This document shows, in pieces, positions 56,203 through 64,000 of a stretch of 64,000 bases of DNA. The stretch's first letter is position 1. Every line of letters starts with the position of its first letter. This DNA comes from Metabacillus kandeliae (GTDB taxonomy: Bacteria; Bacillota; Bacilli; Bacillales; Bacillaceae): assembly GCF_021166585.1 (NCBI RefSeq), contig NZ_JAJOZE010000008.1, positions 86,836 through 150,835 on the forward strand. Reading direction: 5' to 3'. The notes under the pieces are model-generated. The model searched no databases. It had not been told where the DNA came from and saw only the letters and a program-made list of their open reading frames with translations. The translations under genes were made by a program, and so were the position numbers.

Positions 56203-56227
56203 AAACGAGCTGCAGCTGAGCTCGTTT
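56203..56227 (-). terminator. Terminator behind the small basic ORF
   Basis: AAACGAGCT (56203-56211) pairs with AGCTCGTTT (56219-56227). On the minus strand it is followed by TTTT. It starts at the stop codon of the 39-residue ORF. Confidence 0.75.
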
Positions 56228-56345
56228 ACGTAAAATGGTGCAAGACCTGTTCCAGGCTTGCTTTCACTTGTACTTTATCCAGCTTCACACCGAGGCGCAC
56301 CATTCTCCGACGATCCAGTCGGCGAACATGATTTGCCTCTCCCAT
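56226..56345 (-). CDS. Possible 39-residue basic protein
   Basis: This frame begins ATG at 56345 (or GTG at 56348) and reads MGEANHVRRLDRRRM..., ending SLEQVLHHFT. It is arginine-rich in the first half with an amphipathic second half. A proper terminator begins at its stop codon, and nothing else in the 217 bases between that terminator and the tRNA-Arg gene would need it. The ribosome site (GATAGG) is weak. I do not recognise the family. Confidence 0.45.
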   Translation of the reverse strand: MGEANHVRRLDRRRMVRLGVKLDKVQVKASLEQVLHHFT

Positions 56346-56393
56346 CACGCAATTTACCTATCTTTATTACTACACAAAAGATTTGAAAAAAAT

Positions 56394-56431
56394 AAAAAAA
56401 CCTCCTGCACAGCTATTTTGTACAGAAGGTT
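56394..56431 (-). terminator. Terminator of the tRNA-Arg gene
   Basis: On the minus strand, AACCTTCTGTAC pairs with GTGCAGGAGGTT (two G-U pairs), followed by TTTTTTT. Confidence 0.75.
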
Positions 56432-56443
56432 AGTATGTAGTAT

Positions 56444-56522
56444 TGGCGCGCTCGGAGGGATTCGAACCCCCGGCAGACGTGGTACCGGAAACCACCGCTC
56501 TATCCAACTGAGCTACGAGCGC
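56444..56522 (-). tRNA. tRNA-Arg (CCG)
   Basis: GCGCTCG acceptor arm pairs with CGAGCGC. The D-arm is GCTC-AGTTGGATA-GAGC, the anticodon stem GTGGT-TTCCGGT-ACCAC puts CCG at 34-36, the T-arm is GGGGG-TTCGAAT-CCCTC, and CCA is encoded. A tRNA-Arg beside clpP is also the Bacillus arrangement. The plus-strand ORF over it, containing GGIRTPGRR, is an artefact. Confidence 0.96.
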
Positions 56523-56598
56523 AAATAAGTGTCAGCAAAAAATATTATATGATACCAGGCATGGAATAGCAAGGGGAAATTTTAGCCATGCCTTTAAA

Positions 56599-56853
56599 TC
56601 ACTGCTGCGTTCTTCTCACCGGCCGTTCAAGACTGTACAATGCATCATCAAATTCAGCCATTCTCTCCTGCAGAACTGTCCTTGCATCCGCCACTCCCTG
56701 GTTATAGATAATGGCTCCAACCTCTTTCAGGAAGAAATCAAGCATCAGCTCAGCCGCAAGTTCTCCGATTGATTCATCTCTTTCCCGCTCGAAATAGCTT
56801 TGTATTTTTTCTACCATTTCCTGTTTGTATTCATCGCTTATTTTCAGATCCAT
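56599..56853 (-). CDS. DUF2164 family protein
   Basis: The ATG at 56853 follows GGAGGC and gives 84 residues. The product is helical and acidic: LKISDEYKQEMVEKIQSYFERERDE, IGELAAELMLDFFLKEVGAIIYNQGVADA. This fits DUF2164, a short family of unknown function. Single gene between the tRNA and clpP. Confidence 0.8.
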   Translation of the reverse strand: MDLKISDEYKQEMVEKIQSYFERERDESIGELAAELMLDFFLKEVGAIIYNQGVADARTVLQERMAEFDDALYSLERPVRRTQQ

Positions 56854-56996
56854 TCTGTCTGCCTCCAATCCCCTTTCTGCCAGTATGCCAGAAAAAAGAC
56901 AGGAGAGAAAGCGCTGTTTAAATTACGCTATTCGGGGTATGATGAATACATGTATAAGCTGGGTGCTTCATATATTGATAATGTTGAACCATATCG

Positions 56997-57027
56997 TTTG
57001 ACCTTAATTGACCATAGGTTGTATGAT
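56997..57027 (+). promoter_or_regulatory. clpP promoter with CtsR operator
   Basis: TTTGACC-TTA-ATTGACC (56997-57013) is the heptad direct repeat bound by CtsR, with one mismatch. TTGACC (56998-57003), 18 bp and TATGAT (57022-57027) form the promoter, so the operator covers the -35 region. Confidence 0.8.
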
Positions 57028-57073
57028 AGGTGTACATAAGGATTACAGTTGGATTAAAGGGAGGAAAATAAGA

Positions 57074-57670
57074 ATGAATTTAATTCCTACAGTTATTGAA
57101 CAAACAAACCGCGGGGAACGCGCTTACGACATTTATTCCCGTTTGCTGAAAGACCGTGTCATCATGCTTGGAAGCGGAATTGACGACAACGTATCTAATG
57201 CGATTGTAGCACAGCTTCTATTCCTTGAAGCAGAAGACCCTGAAAAAGACATTACGATTTACATCAACAGCCCAGGCGGATCCATCACTGCCGGAATGGC
57301 GATTTATGACACAATGCAATATATCCGTCCTGACGTTTCCACAATCTGCATCGGTATGGCTGCTTCAATGGGCGCCTTCCTTCTTGCAGCAGGAACAAAA
57401 GGAAAACGCTTTGCACTTCCAAACAGTGAAGTAATGATTCATCAGCCGCTTGGCGGAGCTCAAGGTCAGGCAACGGAGATTGAAATTGCCGCAAAACGCA
57501 TTCTCTTCCTTCGTGAAAAACTGAACCAGATTCTTTCTGAGCGCACTGGCCAAACCATCGATGTCATCAGCCGCGACACTGACCGCGACAACTTTATGAC
57601 AGCTGATCGTGCTCTTGAATACGGCTTGATTGACAAAGTCATCACAAGAAACAACCTTGAAAAGAAATAA
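57074..57670 (+). CDS. clpP: ATP-dependent Clp protease proteolytic subunit ClpP
   Basis: The ATG at 57074 is behind GGGAGG and gives 198 residues. The serine protease has its S in [10 protein letters not shown] in VMIHQPLGG and D in [31 protein letters not shown] is the usual N-terminus. It forms the 14-mer that degrades proteins fed by ClpX or ClpC, including ssrA-tagged ones. It is CtsR-controlled by the upstream operator. Confidence 0.98.
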   Translation: MNLIPTVIEQTNRGERAYDIYSRLLKDRVIMLGSGIDDNVSNAIVAQLLFLEAEDPEKDITIYINSPGGSITAGMAIYDTMQYIRPDVSTICIGMAASMGAFLLAAGTKGKRFALPNSEVMIHQPLGGAQGQATEIEIAAKRILFLREKLNQILSERTGQTIDVISRDTDRDNFMTADRALEYGLIDKVITRNNLEKK

Positions 57671-57680
57671 TGCACACAGA

Positions 57681-57708
57681 GCTGCCCGAATTGCCGGGCA
57701 GCTTTTTT
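57681..57708. terminator. Terminator after clpP
   Basis: GCTGCCCG (57681-57688) pairs with CGGGCAGC (57695-57702), followed by TTTTTT. It sits just before the end of the convergent AraC gene. Confidence 0.88.
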
Positions 57709-57709
57709 A

Positions 57710-58606
57710 TTACTCCAAAAACACACGGGTGAACTGCCTGTCCCTCGTCCTTTCCCTGAATTCCTTCGGTGACTCTCCAATTTCCTTTTTGAATACTTTG
57801 CTGAAATAATTGGCGCTCTCATAGCCTGATAAGTTCGCAATCTCTTTTATCGGAAGATCTGAATTTGACAGCCGCTCCATCGACCGCTCCATCCTTTTTT
57901 TCGTCATGTACTGAATAGGCGTCTCATGAAAATATTGCTGAAACAGCTGAATAAAATAATATTTGCTCAAGCCTGCCTCCTCTGCTAAATCCGTCAGGCT
58001 CAATGGCTCACCAAGCTTTTTTTCAATCAGCCGTGCTGCTTTTTTCATGTGCTCCGGCACTTTATCCTTTGCTTCGGTAAGTCCCTTGCCATAGCGGTGA
58101 AGGGCCATCACAAAATTATAGGCCTTGCAGGAAGCAATGTATATGTCGCTGATTTCATCATTCAGCGCCTCTTGATTAATCTGCCTCAGCAGCCTGACTA
58201 GCTCAGACTCTTCCGGAATCGCTGCCACCGGTCCGTTGCGATCAGCAAATTCCGCCCAGCACGATTCCGCACTTTCCCCGACAAGTGTGATAAAAAGAAA
58301 CTCCCATTCTGCCGAACCCTCTGGCAGCCAATATTCATGATCACCCGGCACCTTTACAAGAAAGGCTTTTCCCTTCGGAAGCGAATAAACCGCCTCCCCT
58401 ACACGAATAGCGCCTTTCCCCTTTGTTGTATATTGAAAAATAAAGGTATTTTCGCTATCTGTTCTTGTTTCGCCATTCCATCTGTAGGAAGCCTTTGTTT
58501 GCCTTTCCCAGCCCACATACCAAATATTGGCAGGAATATAAGCCTCTTTTTTTTGAAACTGAAACACACAGTTGCCATATGGGCCATCCAGCAGCTTGTA
58601 CCGCAA
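57710..58606 (-). CDS. AraC-family regulator
   Basis: The start is set at TTG 58606, which has AAGGAGGG 7 bases ahead; the TTG 18 bases upstream would put that site inside the gene. The 298-residue product has an N-terminal cupin-like AraC sensing domain and a C-terminal double HTH (PLSLTDLAEEAGLSKYYFIQLFQQYFHETPIQYMTKKRM, LPIKEIANLSGYESANYFSKVFKKEIGESPKEFR). It is divergent from melA and probably activates it in response to an alpha-galactoside. Confidence 0.9.
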   Translation of the reverse strand: MRYKLLDGPYGNCVFQFQKKEAYIPANIWYVGWERQTKASYRWNGETRTDSENTFIFQYTTKGKGAIRVGEAVYSLPKGKAFLVKVPGDHEYWLPEGSAEWEFLFITLVGESAESCWAEFADRNGPVAAIPEESELVRLLRQINQEALNDEISDIYIASCKAYNFVMALHRYGKGLTEAKDKVPEHMKKAARLIEKKLGEPLSLTDLAEEAGLSKYYFIQLFQQYFHETPIQYMTKKRMERSMERLSNSDLPIKEIANLSGYESANYFSKVFKKEIGESPKEFRERTRDRQFTRVFLE

Positions 58607-58727
58607 TTTATTACCCTCCTTCAAAGGAATTTACCATTGAGATCGAAATATAAGCGATTTACTATGAGTATATCAGATAATTTGAAATATTGTTTCATCA
58701 CAACATATTCCACATGGAGGGATCACT

Positions 58728-60059
58728 ATGAAAAAGAAAATCACTTTTATCGGCGCAGGAAGCACTATTTTCGCGAAAAATGTGCTCGGAGACTGCATGA
58801 TGTCCCCTGCTCTGCAAAACTTTGAATTTGCCCTTTTTGATATTGATGAAAAACGGCTTCAGGAATCCGAAAGCATGCTGAACCAGCTGAAGCAAAATCT
58901 GCAATCGTCCGTATCCATCGTATCCTACAGAGACAGACTGGCATCCCTTGAAGGCGCTTCCTATGTCATCAATGCGATTCAAGTCGGCGGCTACAAGCCG
59001 AGCACTGTGATTGACTTTGACATCCCGAAAAAATTCGGACTGGAGCAGACAATTGGTGATACGATCGGCATCGGCGGCATCTTCCGGGCTCTCCGGACCA
59101 TCCCGGTCCTGCTTGACATTGCGAAAGACATGGAAAAGGTTTGCCCTGAAGCCTGGTTTCTCAACTACACCAATCCGATGGCATCTCTATGCGGCGTGAT
59201 GCAGCGCTTCACACCGATTAAAACAGTCGGCCTTTGCCACAGCGTCCAAGTATGCACATCAGAGCTGCTGAAAGCACTTGAACTTCCTGCTGATTCTATC
59301 GATGAAAAAATCGCCGGCATCAACCACATGGCATGGCTGCTTGAAATTAAGCGGGACGGTGTCGACCTTTACCCAGAAATCAAGCGCCGCGCCAAAGAAA
59401 AACAAAAAGAAAAGCACACAGACATGGTGCGCTTTGACATGATGGAAAAGTTCGGCTTTTACGTGACAGAATCCTCTGAACACAACGCCGAATACCATCC
59501 ATACTACATTAAGAAAAATTACCCTGAGCTTATCGGTAAATACAACATTCCGCTCGATGAATACCCAAGACGCTGCGAACAGCAAATCGCAGACTGGGAA
59601 AAAATGCGCGATGAAATCGTCAACAATGCAGAGCTCACCCACGTGCGTTCAAAAGAATACGGCTCCCGCATCATTGAAGCCATGGAAACCAATGAACCAT
59701 TCGTTTTCGGCGGAAACGTGCTGAACGAAGGCGGCCTGATCGGCAACCTTCCTAAAAACGCTGTTGTCGAAGTACCGTGTGTGGCAGACCGGAACGGCAT
59801 CAAGCCGTGCTATATGGGAGAATTGCCAGAGCAGCTTGCAGCCCTGAACCGATCCAACATCAACACCCAGCTCCTGACCATTGAAGCGGCCATGAAAGAC
59901 AGCATTGAAGCCCTTTATCAGGCAGCCTACCTGGATCCCCACACAGCAGCAGAGCTAAGCCTGGATGACATCAAAGCCCTTTGCGATGCCCTTCTTGAAG
60001 CTCATGGCGACTGGATCCCATATTTCAAAAAAGACAAACCTGAAGCGCTGACGATCTAA
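58728..60059 (+). CDS. melA: GH4 alpha-galactosidase MelA
   Basis: The 443-residue NAD- and Mn-dependent glycosidase has the Rossmann motif FIGAGSTIFAKN, the metal cysteine in GLCHSVQ and the metal histidine in GINHMAW. YTNPM-SLCGVM and the alpha-galactosidase-type ETNEPFVFGGNV fit MelA rather than the 6-phospho-glucosidase branch. It cleaves melibiose and raffinose sugars inside the cell. GGAGGG precedes the ATG. A weak cre-like word (58649-58662) lies upstream. No transporter follows; only a broken stub. Confidence 0.92.
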   Translation: MKKKITFIGAGSTIFAKNVLGDCMMSPALQNFEFALFDIDEKRLQESESMLNQLKQNLQSSVSIVSYRDRLASLEGASYVINAIQVGGYKPSTVIDFDIPKKFGLEQTIGDTIGIGGIFRALRTIPVLLDIAKDMEKVCPEAWFLNYTNPMASLCGVMQRFTPIKTVGLCHSVQVCTSELLKALELPADSIDEKIAGINHMAWLLEIKRDGVDLYPEIKRRAKEKQKEKHTDMVRFDMMEKFGFYVTESSEHNAEYHPYYIKKNYPELIGKYNIPLDEYPRRCEQQIADWEKMRDEIVNNAELTHVRSKEYGSRIIEAMETNEPFVFGGNVLNEGGLIGNLPKNAVVEVPCVADRNGIKPCYMGELPEQLAALNRSNINTQLLTIEAAMKDSIEALYQAAYLDPHTAAELSLDDIKALCDALLEAHGDWIPYFKKDKPEALTI

Positions 60060-60088
60060 TAACCAGCACCGAAAGGAGAGAACCATCC

Positions 60089-60222
60089 ATGGATATGCTG
60101 ACTCTTGTATGACTCTTGTAAGCTTTATTCCTCGGGGCAGAAGCTTAAAAGGGTGGATTCTTCGCTGGTGGGTGGCAATATACACACCACCACACTTAGT
60201 GCCCTGGCCCTCAGTGCAGTAA
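60089..60222 (+). pseudogene. Decayed gene stub after melA, with 11-bp tandem duplication
   Basis: Behind AAGGAGAG (60073-60080) an ATG opens MDMLTLV and stops at once. TGACTCTTGTA occurs twice in tandem (60099-60109, 60110-60120). Removing one copy restores the frame MDMLTLVSFIPRGRSLKGWIL..., which runs into the repeat array. A start like MDMLTLVSFI and a GRSLKGW segment recall sodium:solute symporters (N-terminus plus GGRSL loop), with the part between lost. That family guess is inference. Confidence 0.55.
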
Positions 60223-60810
60223 TTGACTAATGACATGTCCCCCCTGCTATCAAAGACAGGCTGCACAACGTTTTTTAGATGAACGTCTCTGTCCCCCATC
60301 ACAGTAACGGAACAAGGGCCAGGTACCGATTATATGGTACCTGGCCCTCAGTGCGTTAATGAGAAAAAGACCTGTCCCCTTTCTTTTAGGACCTGATCCT
60401 ATTCCAGAAATCCCTATAGTCTCTGTCATTCTATGCGTTAAAGGAGCAGGGGACAGGTCACCATTAAAAATGGGGACAGGGACTTTTCTCCTCAACCAAA
60501 ATAGTTGTATATACCCAAAAGTCCCTGTCCCCCTTGGAGACCAGTGCCCTGTCCCTCGCTTTGCTAATTTACTAAAGCCCTGTCCCCCTTATTTTCAGCT
60601 CAGTACCGATAAGGATTATTAAAGGAAGCCCCTGTCCCCCAATATACTGCTCTGACAGAGGACAGGTACCCAATCATCTGCACCTGTCCCTCAGTTTTTT
60701 AACGAATTAAAGACCTGTCCCCTAAGCTGTAAAACCTTTTAAACTTGTGAATAATGGGGGTGGTGCCTGTCCTCTTTTGCTTTAACGGAACAGGGGACAG
60801 GTCACCGGAT
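60199..60810. repeat. GGGACAGG/CCTGTCCC repeat array, right copy
   Basis: About 14 degenerate copies of CCTGTCCC or GGGACAGG (for example near 60287, 60371, 60450, 60472, 60521, 60547, 60578, 60629, 60660, 60682, 60713, 60793) fill most of the 859-bp gap between melA and cstA. Recurring longer words are ACCTGTCCCC, GGGGACAGGTCACC and TTAACGGAACAGGGGACAGG. ORFs inside are repeat-derived (GDRSP/VPVP-like peptides). The last 100 bp are AT-rich and should hold the cstA promoter, but I cannot place it with confidence. Confidence 0.82.
60316..60347. repeat. Second copy of the GGGCCAGGTACC hairpin
   Basis: The 12-bp stem GGGCCAGGTACC (60316-60327 with 60336-60347) is identical to that at 1823-1854; the 8-base loop differs. 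It is followed by TCAGTGCGTTAA, not a T-run. Confidence 0.8.
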
Positions 60811-60918
60811 AGGGAGGAAAGTTTTTTTAATTGAATTAATATTTGAATTATTATACTTATTTTAATTTTCAAACAACTAAAGTAAAATAGCCTTAATACA
60901 TAAAAGGGGTGAATTTCA

Positions 60919-62997
60919 ATGAAAAGAATTGGTTCCTTCGTATTATGGGGCCTGATTTCTGCTTTGGGGGCAGCGGGGTTTGGGATGCTTGCGCTGCATC
61001 AGGGAGAAACGATTAATGCAATTTGGCTTTTGACGGCGGCGGTGTGTGTTTATGCGGTTGCTTACCGGTTTTATAGCCGGTTTATGGCAAAGAAAGTATT
61101 TGAGCTGGATGATAAAAGAGAAACTCCGGCTGAAACGCATAATGACGGGAAGGATTTTGTTCCTACAAATAAGTGGGTTTTGTTTGGGCATCATTTTGCG
61201 GCGATTGCCGGAGCTGGCCCTTTAGTTGGGCCGATTTTGGCTGCGCAGATGGGGTATTTGCCCGGGACGATCTGGATTGTGGCAGGGGTTGTGCTGGCAG
61301 GGGCAGTTCAGGATTTTGTTATTTTATTCGGTTCGATGAGGCGGAAGGGAAAGTCGCTGGGCGAGATGATAAAAGAGGAGATGGGCCCTGTAACAGGGAT
61401 CATTTCCATGATTGGCATTTTAGGCATTATGATTATTTTATTGGCTGTTTTAGGATTGGTTGTGGTGAAGGCGCTGATTGGAAGTCCTTGGGGGATGTTT
61501 ACGATTGCGGCGACGATTCCGATCGCCGTATTTATGGGCTTGTATATGAGGTATATCAGGCCTGGGCGTGTCGGCGAGGCATCGCTCATCGGAATTGTTC
61601 TTTTGCTGCTGTCCCTATATGCAGGACAGGCTGTTTCTAAGAATCCGGCGCTTGCTGCAATGTTTACGTTTAATGGAGAGACGATCGCTATTTTAATGAT
61701 TGTTTATGGATTTATTGCTTCTGTCCTGCCGGTATGGCTTTTGCTTGCTCCGCGGGATTATTTAAGCACCTTTTTAAAAGTAGGAACCATTCTTGGACTG
61801 GCACTTGGCATTATCGCTGTTGCCCCTGAGCTTCAGATGCCTGCTGTGACGAAGTTTGTGGATGGAACAGGGCCTGTTTTTGCGGGTAATTTATTTCCAT
61901 TCTTGTTTATCACTATCGCCTGTGGAGCGGTATCAGGATTTCATGCACTTGTGTCTTCAGGGACGACGCCTAAGATGGTGGAAAGAGAATCTCATGCACG
62001 GCCGATTGGGTATGGGGCCATGCTGACTGAGTCTTTTGTGGCTGCAATGGCGATGATTGCTGCCTGTGTGCTGACTCCAGGCATTTATTTCGCTATTAAC
62101 AGCCCTCCTGCGGTTATTGGAACTGACGCTGTTCAGGCAGCACAGACGGTTTCAAGCTGGGGCTATTCCATTACACCTGATATGCTGACTCAGATTGCGA
62201 AGGATGTTGGGGAAGGGACGATCCTTTCGCGGACAGGCGGTGCACCCACGCTTGCGATCGGAATGGCTTTTATCTTCTCAAAAGCGCTCGGCGGCGGTGC
62301 GCTCATGGCCTTTTGGTATCATTTTGCGATTTTGTTTGAAGCATTGTTTATTTTAACAACAATCGACGCAGGCACACGGGTTGGAAGGTTTATGATTCAG
62401 GATCTTCTCGGAAGCGTTTACAAGCCGCTGAGCAAAACAGAGTCTCTTCCTGCCAACCTGATCGCGACGGCTTTGTGTGTGATCGGATGGGGATATTTCC
62501 TTTATCAGGGGGTTATCGATCCGCTCGGAGGCATCAATACGCTCTGGCCGCTCTTTGGCATAGCCAATCAAATGCTCGCCGGCATTGCCCTGCTCCTTGG
62601 AACCACGCTTCTCTTTAAGATGGGGAAGAAAAAGTATGTATGGGTGACGCTGCTTCCAACCGTTTGGATTTTAATTGTCACAATGGCTGCCGGCTGGCAG
62701 AAGCTGTTTGATGCCAATCCGAAGATCGGCTTTCTCTCCCACGCGAAGGTTTTCCGTGACGCTTTGGCTGATGGAAAAATACTGGCCCCTGCAGTGAACA
62801 AGGCACAAATGAATCAGGTTTTGATCAATGATTATGTTGATGCAGCTCTTTGCGGAATCTTTATGGCAGTGGTGATTGCTGTTCTGTTCTCCGCGCTGCG
62901 GATCTGGATTAAAGTCATGCGCAATGAAAAGGTCAATCTGCATGAAGCACCTTATATTTCAAGAGAAGAAGGAGGCCAGAAAACGTATGCTGGGTAA
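60919..62997 (+). CDS. cstA: Carbon starvation protein CstA
   Basis: The 692-residue membrane protein has about 16-18 helices. CstA-family signatures are FGHHFAAIAGAGPLVGPILAAQ, HALVSSGTTPKM, PTLAIGMAFIF and TTIDAGTRVGRFM. CstA-type carriers import peptides or pyruvate when carbon is scarce. AAAAGGGGTG precedes the ATG. The length is near the E. coli form. It overlaps the YbdD-type gene by 11 bp. Confidence 0.95.
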   Translation: MKRIGSFVLWGLISALGAAGFGMLALHQGETINAIWLLTAAVCVYAVAYRFYSRFMAKKVFELDDKRETPAETHNDGKDFVPTNKWVLFGHHFAAIAGAGPLVGPILAAQMGYLPGTIWIVAGVVLAGAVQDFVILFGSMRRKGKSLGEMIKEEMGPVTGIISMIGILGIMIILLAVLGLVVVKALIGSPWGMFTIAATIPIAVFMGLYMRYIRPGRVGEASLIGIVLLLLSLYAGQAVSKNPALAAMFTFNGETIAILMIVYGFIASVLPVWLLLAPRDYLSTFLKVGTILGLALGIIAVAPELQMPAVTKFVDGTGPVFAGNLFPFLFITIACGAVSGFHALVSSGTTPKMVERESHARPIGYGAMLTESFVAAMAMIAACVLTPGIYFAINSPPAVIGTDAVQAAQTVSSWGYSITPDMLTQIAKDVGEGTILSRTGGAPTLAIGMAFIFSKALGGGALMAFWYHFAILFEALFILTTIDAGTRVGRFMIQDLLGSVYKPLSKTESLPANLIATALCVIGWGYFLYQGVIDPLGGINTLWPLFGIANQMLAGIALLLGTTLLFKMGKKKYVWVTLLPTVWILIVTMAAGWQKLFDANPKIGFLSHAKVFRDALADGKILAPAVNKAQMNQVLINDYVDAALCGIFMAVVIAVLFSALRIWIKVMRNEKVNLHEAPYISREEGGQKTYAG

Positions 62998-63181
62998 GCT
63001 TTTAAAATACCGGAAGCAATTTTTCAGCCTGATGGCCGGTGTGCCGAGCTATGAGACGTATGTGGAGTATATGGCAGCCCATCATCCAGGCAAGCCTGTA
63101 CAGTCGAGGAAGGAGTTTTTCTGCGAAGCGCAGGAGGCTCGCTACAATGGCAAAGGGGGCAAGGTGTCCCGCTGCTGCTGA
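62987..63181 (+). CDS. YbdD/YjiX family small protein, CstA partner
   Basis: The ATG at 62987 follows GAAGGAGG and starts inside the end of cstA. The 64-residue product reads MLGKLLKYRKQFFSLMAG...PSYETYVEYMAAHHPGKP and ends GKGGKVSRCC, the YbdD/YjiX (DUF466) pattern with its double-cysteine end. In enterobacteria this protein is always coupled to a CstA-type transporter and is needed for its activity. Confidence 0.92.
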   Translation: MLGKLLKYRKQFFSLMAGVPSYETYVEYMAAHHPGKPVQSRKEFFCEAQEARYNGKGGKVSRCC

Positions 63182-63213
63182 TTGACGGTGTCAGAATTTG
63201 GTGCTAATTTAAA

Positions 63214-63345
63214 GAAAAGCGCAAGCGCCTTGAACAGGCCCGACAGCTGCTTGCGGAAAAAATCCGAAAAGTCCGCTCTTGACTTTTTGGATTTTTCCGA
63301 AGCGACTCAGATCGGGCTAGGCGCTGGAGCTGGACAAATCAATTT
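63214..63345. repeat. Dispersed intergenic repeat with GCGCAAGCGCC / GGCGCTGGAGCT ends
   Basis: It begins GAAAAGCGCAAGCGCCTTG and ends TAGGCGCTGGAGCTGGACAA, words I know as the ends of a multi-copy intergenic element in Bacillaceae genomes. Inside is an imperfect 19-bp stem (63255-63273 with 63281-63298). It has no plausible ORF. Confidence 0.65.
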
Positions 63346-63396
63346 CTGACAGTCTGCTAACTAGTTTCTTATATAAATTCTGATATTTTAAGAAAA

Positions 63397-63427
63397 GCAG
63401 GAGCCCTTGGTCATGCGGAGCTCCTGC
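63397..63427 (+). other. Hairpin in the leader of the GNAT gene
   Basis: GCAGGAGC (63397-63404) pairs with GCTCCTGC (63420-63427). No T-run follows, so it is not a standard terminator. It ends 22 bases before the GNAT start. Confidence 0.4.
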
Positions 63428-63449
63428 ACCAGTCAAAGGGGGCTTGTGA

Positions 63450-63980
63450 ATGACAGTTGACATTCGCCTGCTAAGAGATTCTGATGATCAGGCACTGCTG
63501 GATCATGAAGTTAAAAATAAGGATTTTTTTCAGCTGTACACGCCTTTAAGGGAAGATGATTATTACACGCTTGAGTACCAGCAAAAGCGAATTCAAAAAG
63601 GCAGACAGCTGGCTGAGGAAGGAACAAGCTATAATTTCGGCATTTTCCTCGGCGAGAGCCATTCGCTGATCGGCACCTTATCGTTAACAGGTGTGGCAAA
63701 GGGAAGTCTTCAATGCTGCTGGATCGGCTATTGCCTCGATGAAGAGGAAAATGGCAAGGGCTACACAACTGAAGCTGTAAAGCTTGGTGTGGAGTATGCT
63801 TTCAAGGAACTAAAGCTTCATAGAGTGGAAGCAGGCGTTATGCCGCATAATCATGGTTCGCTGAGAGTTTTAGAGAAAGCCGGTTTCCACAGGGAAGGAA
63901 TTGCTAAGGAAAACGTAAAAATTAATGGCAGATGGAGTGATCATGTGATCCTTGCCATCATTAACAGTGAAGATCATTAG
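63450..63980 (+). CDS. GNAT N-acetyltransferase, RimJ/RimL type
   Basis: The 176-residue product starts IRLLRDSDDQALLDHEVKNKDFFQLY, has the acetyl-CoA pyrophosphate loop as DEEENGKGYTTEAVKLGVEYAF and the later VMPHNHGSLRVLEKAGFHREG, typical of the RimJ/RimL group (ribosomal-protein or small-molecule acetylation; B. subtilis YdaF-like). AAAGGGGG lies before the ATG. Substrate unknown. The frame closes at 63980 with a stop inside the window. Confidence 0.92.
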   Translation: MTVDIRLLRDSDDQALLDHEVKNKDFFQLYTPLREDDYYTLEYQQKRIQKGRQLAEEGTSYNFGIFLGESHSLIGTLSLTGVAKGSLQCCWIGYCLDEEENGKGYTTEAVKLGVEYAFKELKLHRVEAGVMPHNHGSLRVLEKAGFHREGIAKENVKINGRWSDHVILAIINSEDH

Positions 63981-64000
63981 GCGCAAAAGAAAAGGACCCG

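Noticed and set aside
56235..56528. Open frame containing GGIRTPGRRGTGNHRS
   Set aside because: It is the opposite strand of tRNA-Arg; artefact.
58649..58662. cre site before melA (TATAAGCGATTTAC)
   Set aside because: Three mismatches at conserved positions; not listed as a feature.
60250..60622. Short ORFs in the GGGACAGG array
   Set aside because: Peptides rich in GDRSP/VPVP come from the repeat unit in whichever frame is open; no start signals.

Overview
The window looks like a chromosome segment from a member of the Bacillaceae (Firmicutes, moderate GC). It carries a block whose gene content and order match the Bacillus core: ssrA-smpB-rnr-est-secG, then cggR-gap-pgk-tpiA-gpmI-eno, rpoN/sigL with yvfG, and clpP beside a tRNA-Arg gene. 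The tmRNA tag reads (A)GKSNNNLALAA, and AGGAGG-type ribosome sites, CggR and CtsR operators and Bacillus-only families (YvbH, YvfG, YfmQ, YozQ types) are present. I cannot fix the genus.

Layout. 1-5.6 kb: the 3' end of ppc, an intergenic array of GGGACAGG repeats, then a cytosolic trypsin-like protease fused to a DNA/RNA non-specific nuclease. That gene sits behind a clean SigA promoter carrying a LexA (SOS) box. A fatty-acid hydroxylase family protein, YvbH and a YozQ-like small protein follow. 5.7-9.7 kb: nrnB and a kynurenine operon (kynU-kynB-kynA) that turns tryptophan into anthranilate. 9.9-13.3 kb: a DedA protein with a degenerate PAP2-like C-terminus, upstream of a two-component system. 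13.4-14.8 kb: a CstR-type persulfide sensor, a TauE/SafE exporter and a 56-residue CPxC protein. 15-18.1 kb: a GntR(YtrA)-ABC transporter operon with an exported protein. 18.2-20.7 kb: yvgK-modA-modB. 20.7-22.4 kb: small and housekeeping genes. 22.5-29.8 kb: a sugar or compatible-solute locus (RpiR regulator, PTS EIIABC, GH38 alpha-mannosidase, GH13_18 phosphorylase). 29.8-33.8 kb: an SDR behind a SigB-like promoter, an MFS transporter, a 134-bp dispersed repeat and a TMEM175-type channel.

33.9-41.1 kb is a stress module built from regulator/enzyme pairs: adhA/adhR, a VOC protein, a MerR regulator with an aldo-keto reductase, a TetR regulator with carboxymuconolactone-decarboxylase, SDR and cupin genes, and a MarR regulator with DUF3147. 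Both MerR pairs have the 19-bp spacer promoters typical of MerR control. 41.2-57.7 kb is the conserved core block. It also holds a 21-bp-period repeat upstream of secG, a possible small RNA after yvfG and a possible 39-residue basic protein beside the tRNA.

57.7-64 kb: an AraC regulator and melA (GH4), a broken gene stub next to melA, a second and larger GGGACAGG array, cstA with its YbdD-type partner, another dispersed repeat and a GNAT acetyltransferase. The strongest candidate for something new is the LexA-boxed protease-nuclease fusion at 2.0-3.9 kb. The repeat families, the decayed gene after melA and the small RNA candidate are the next most interesting.
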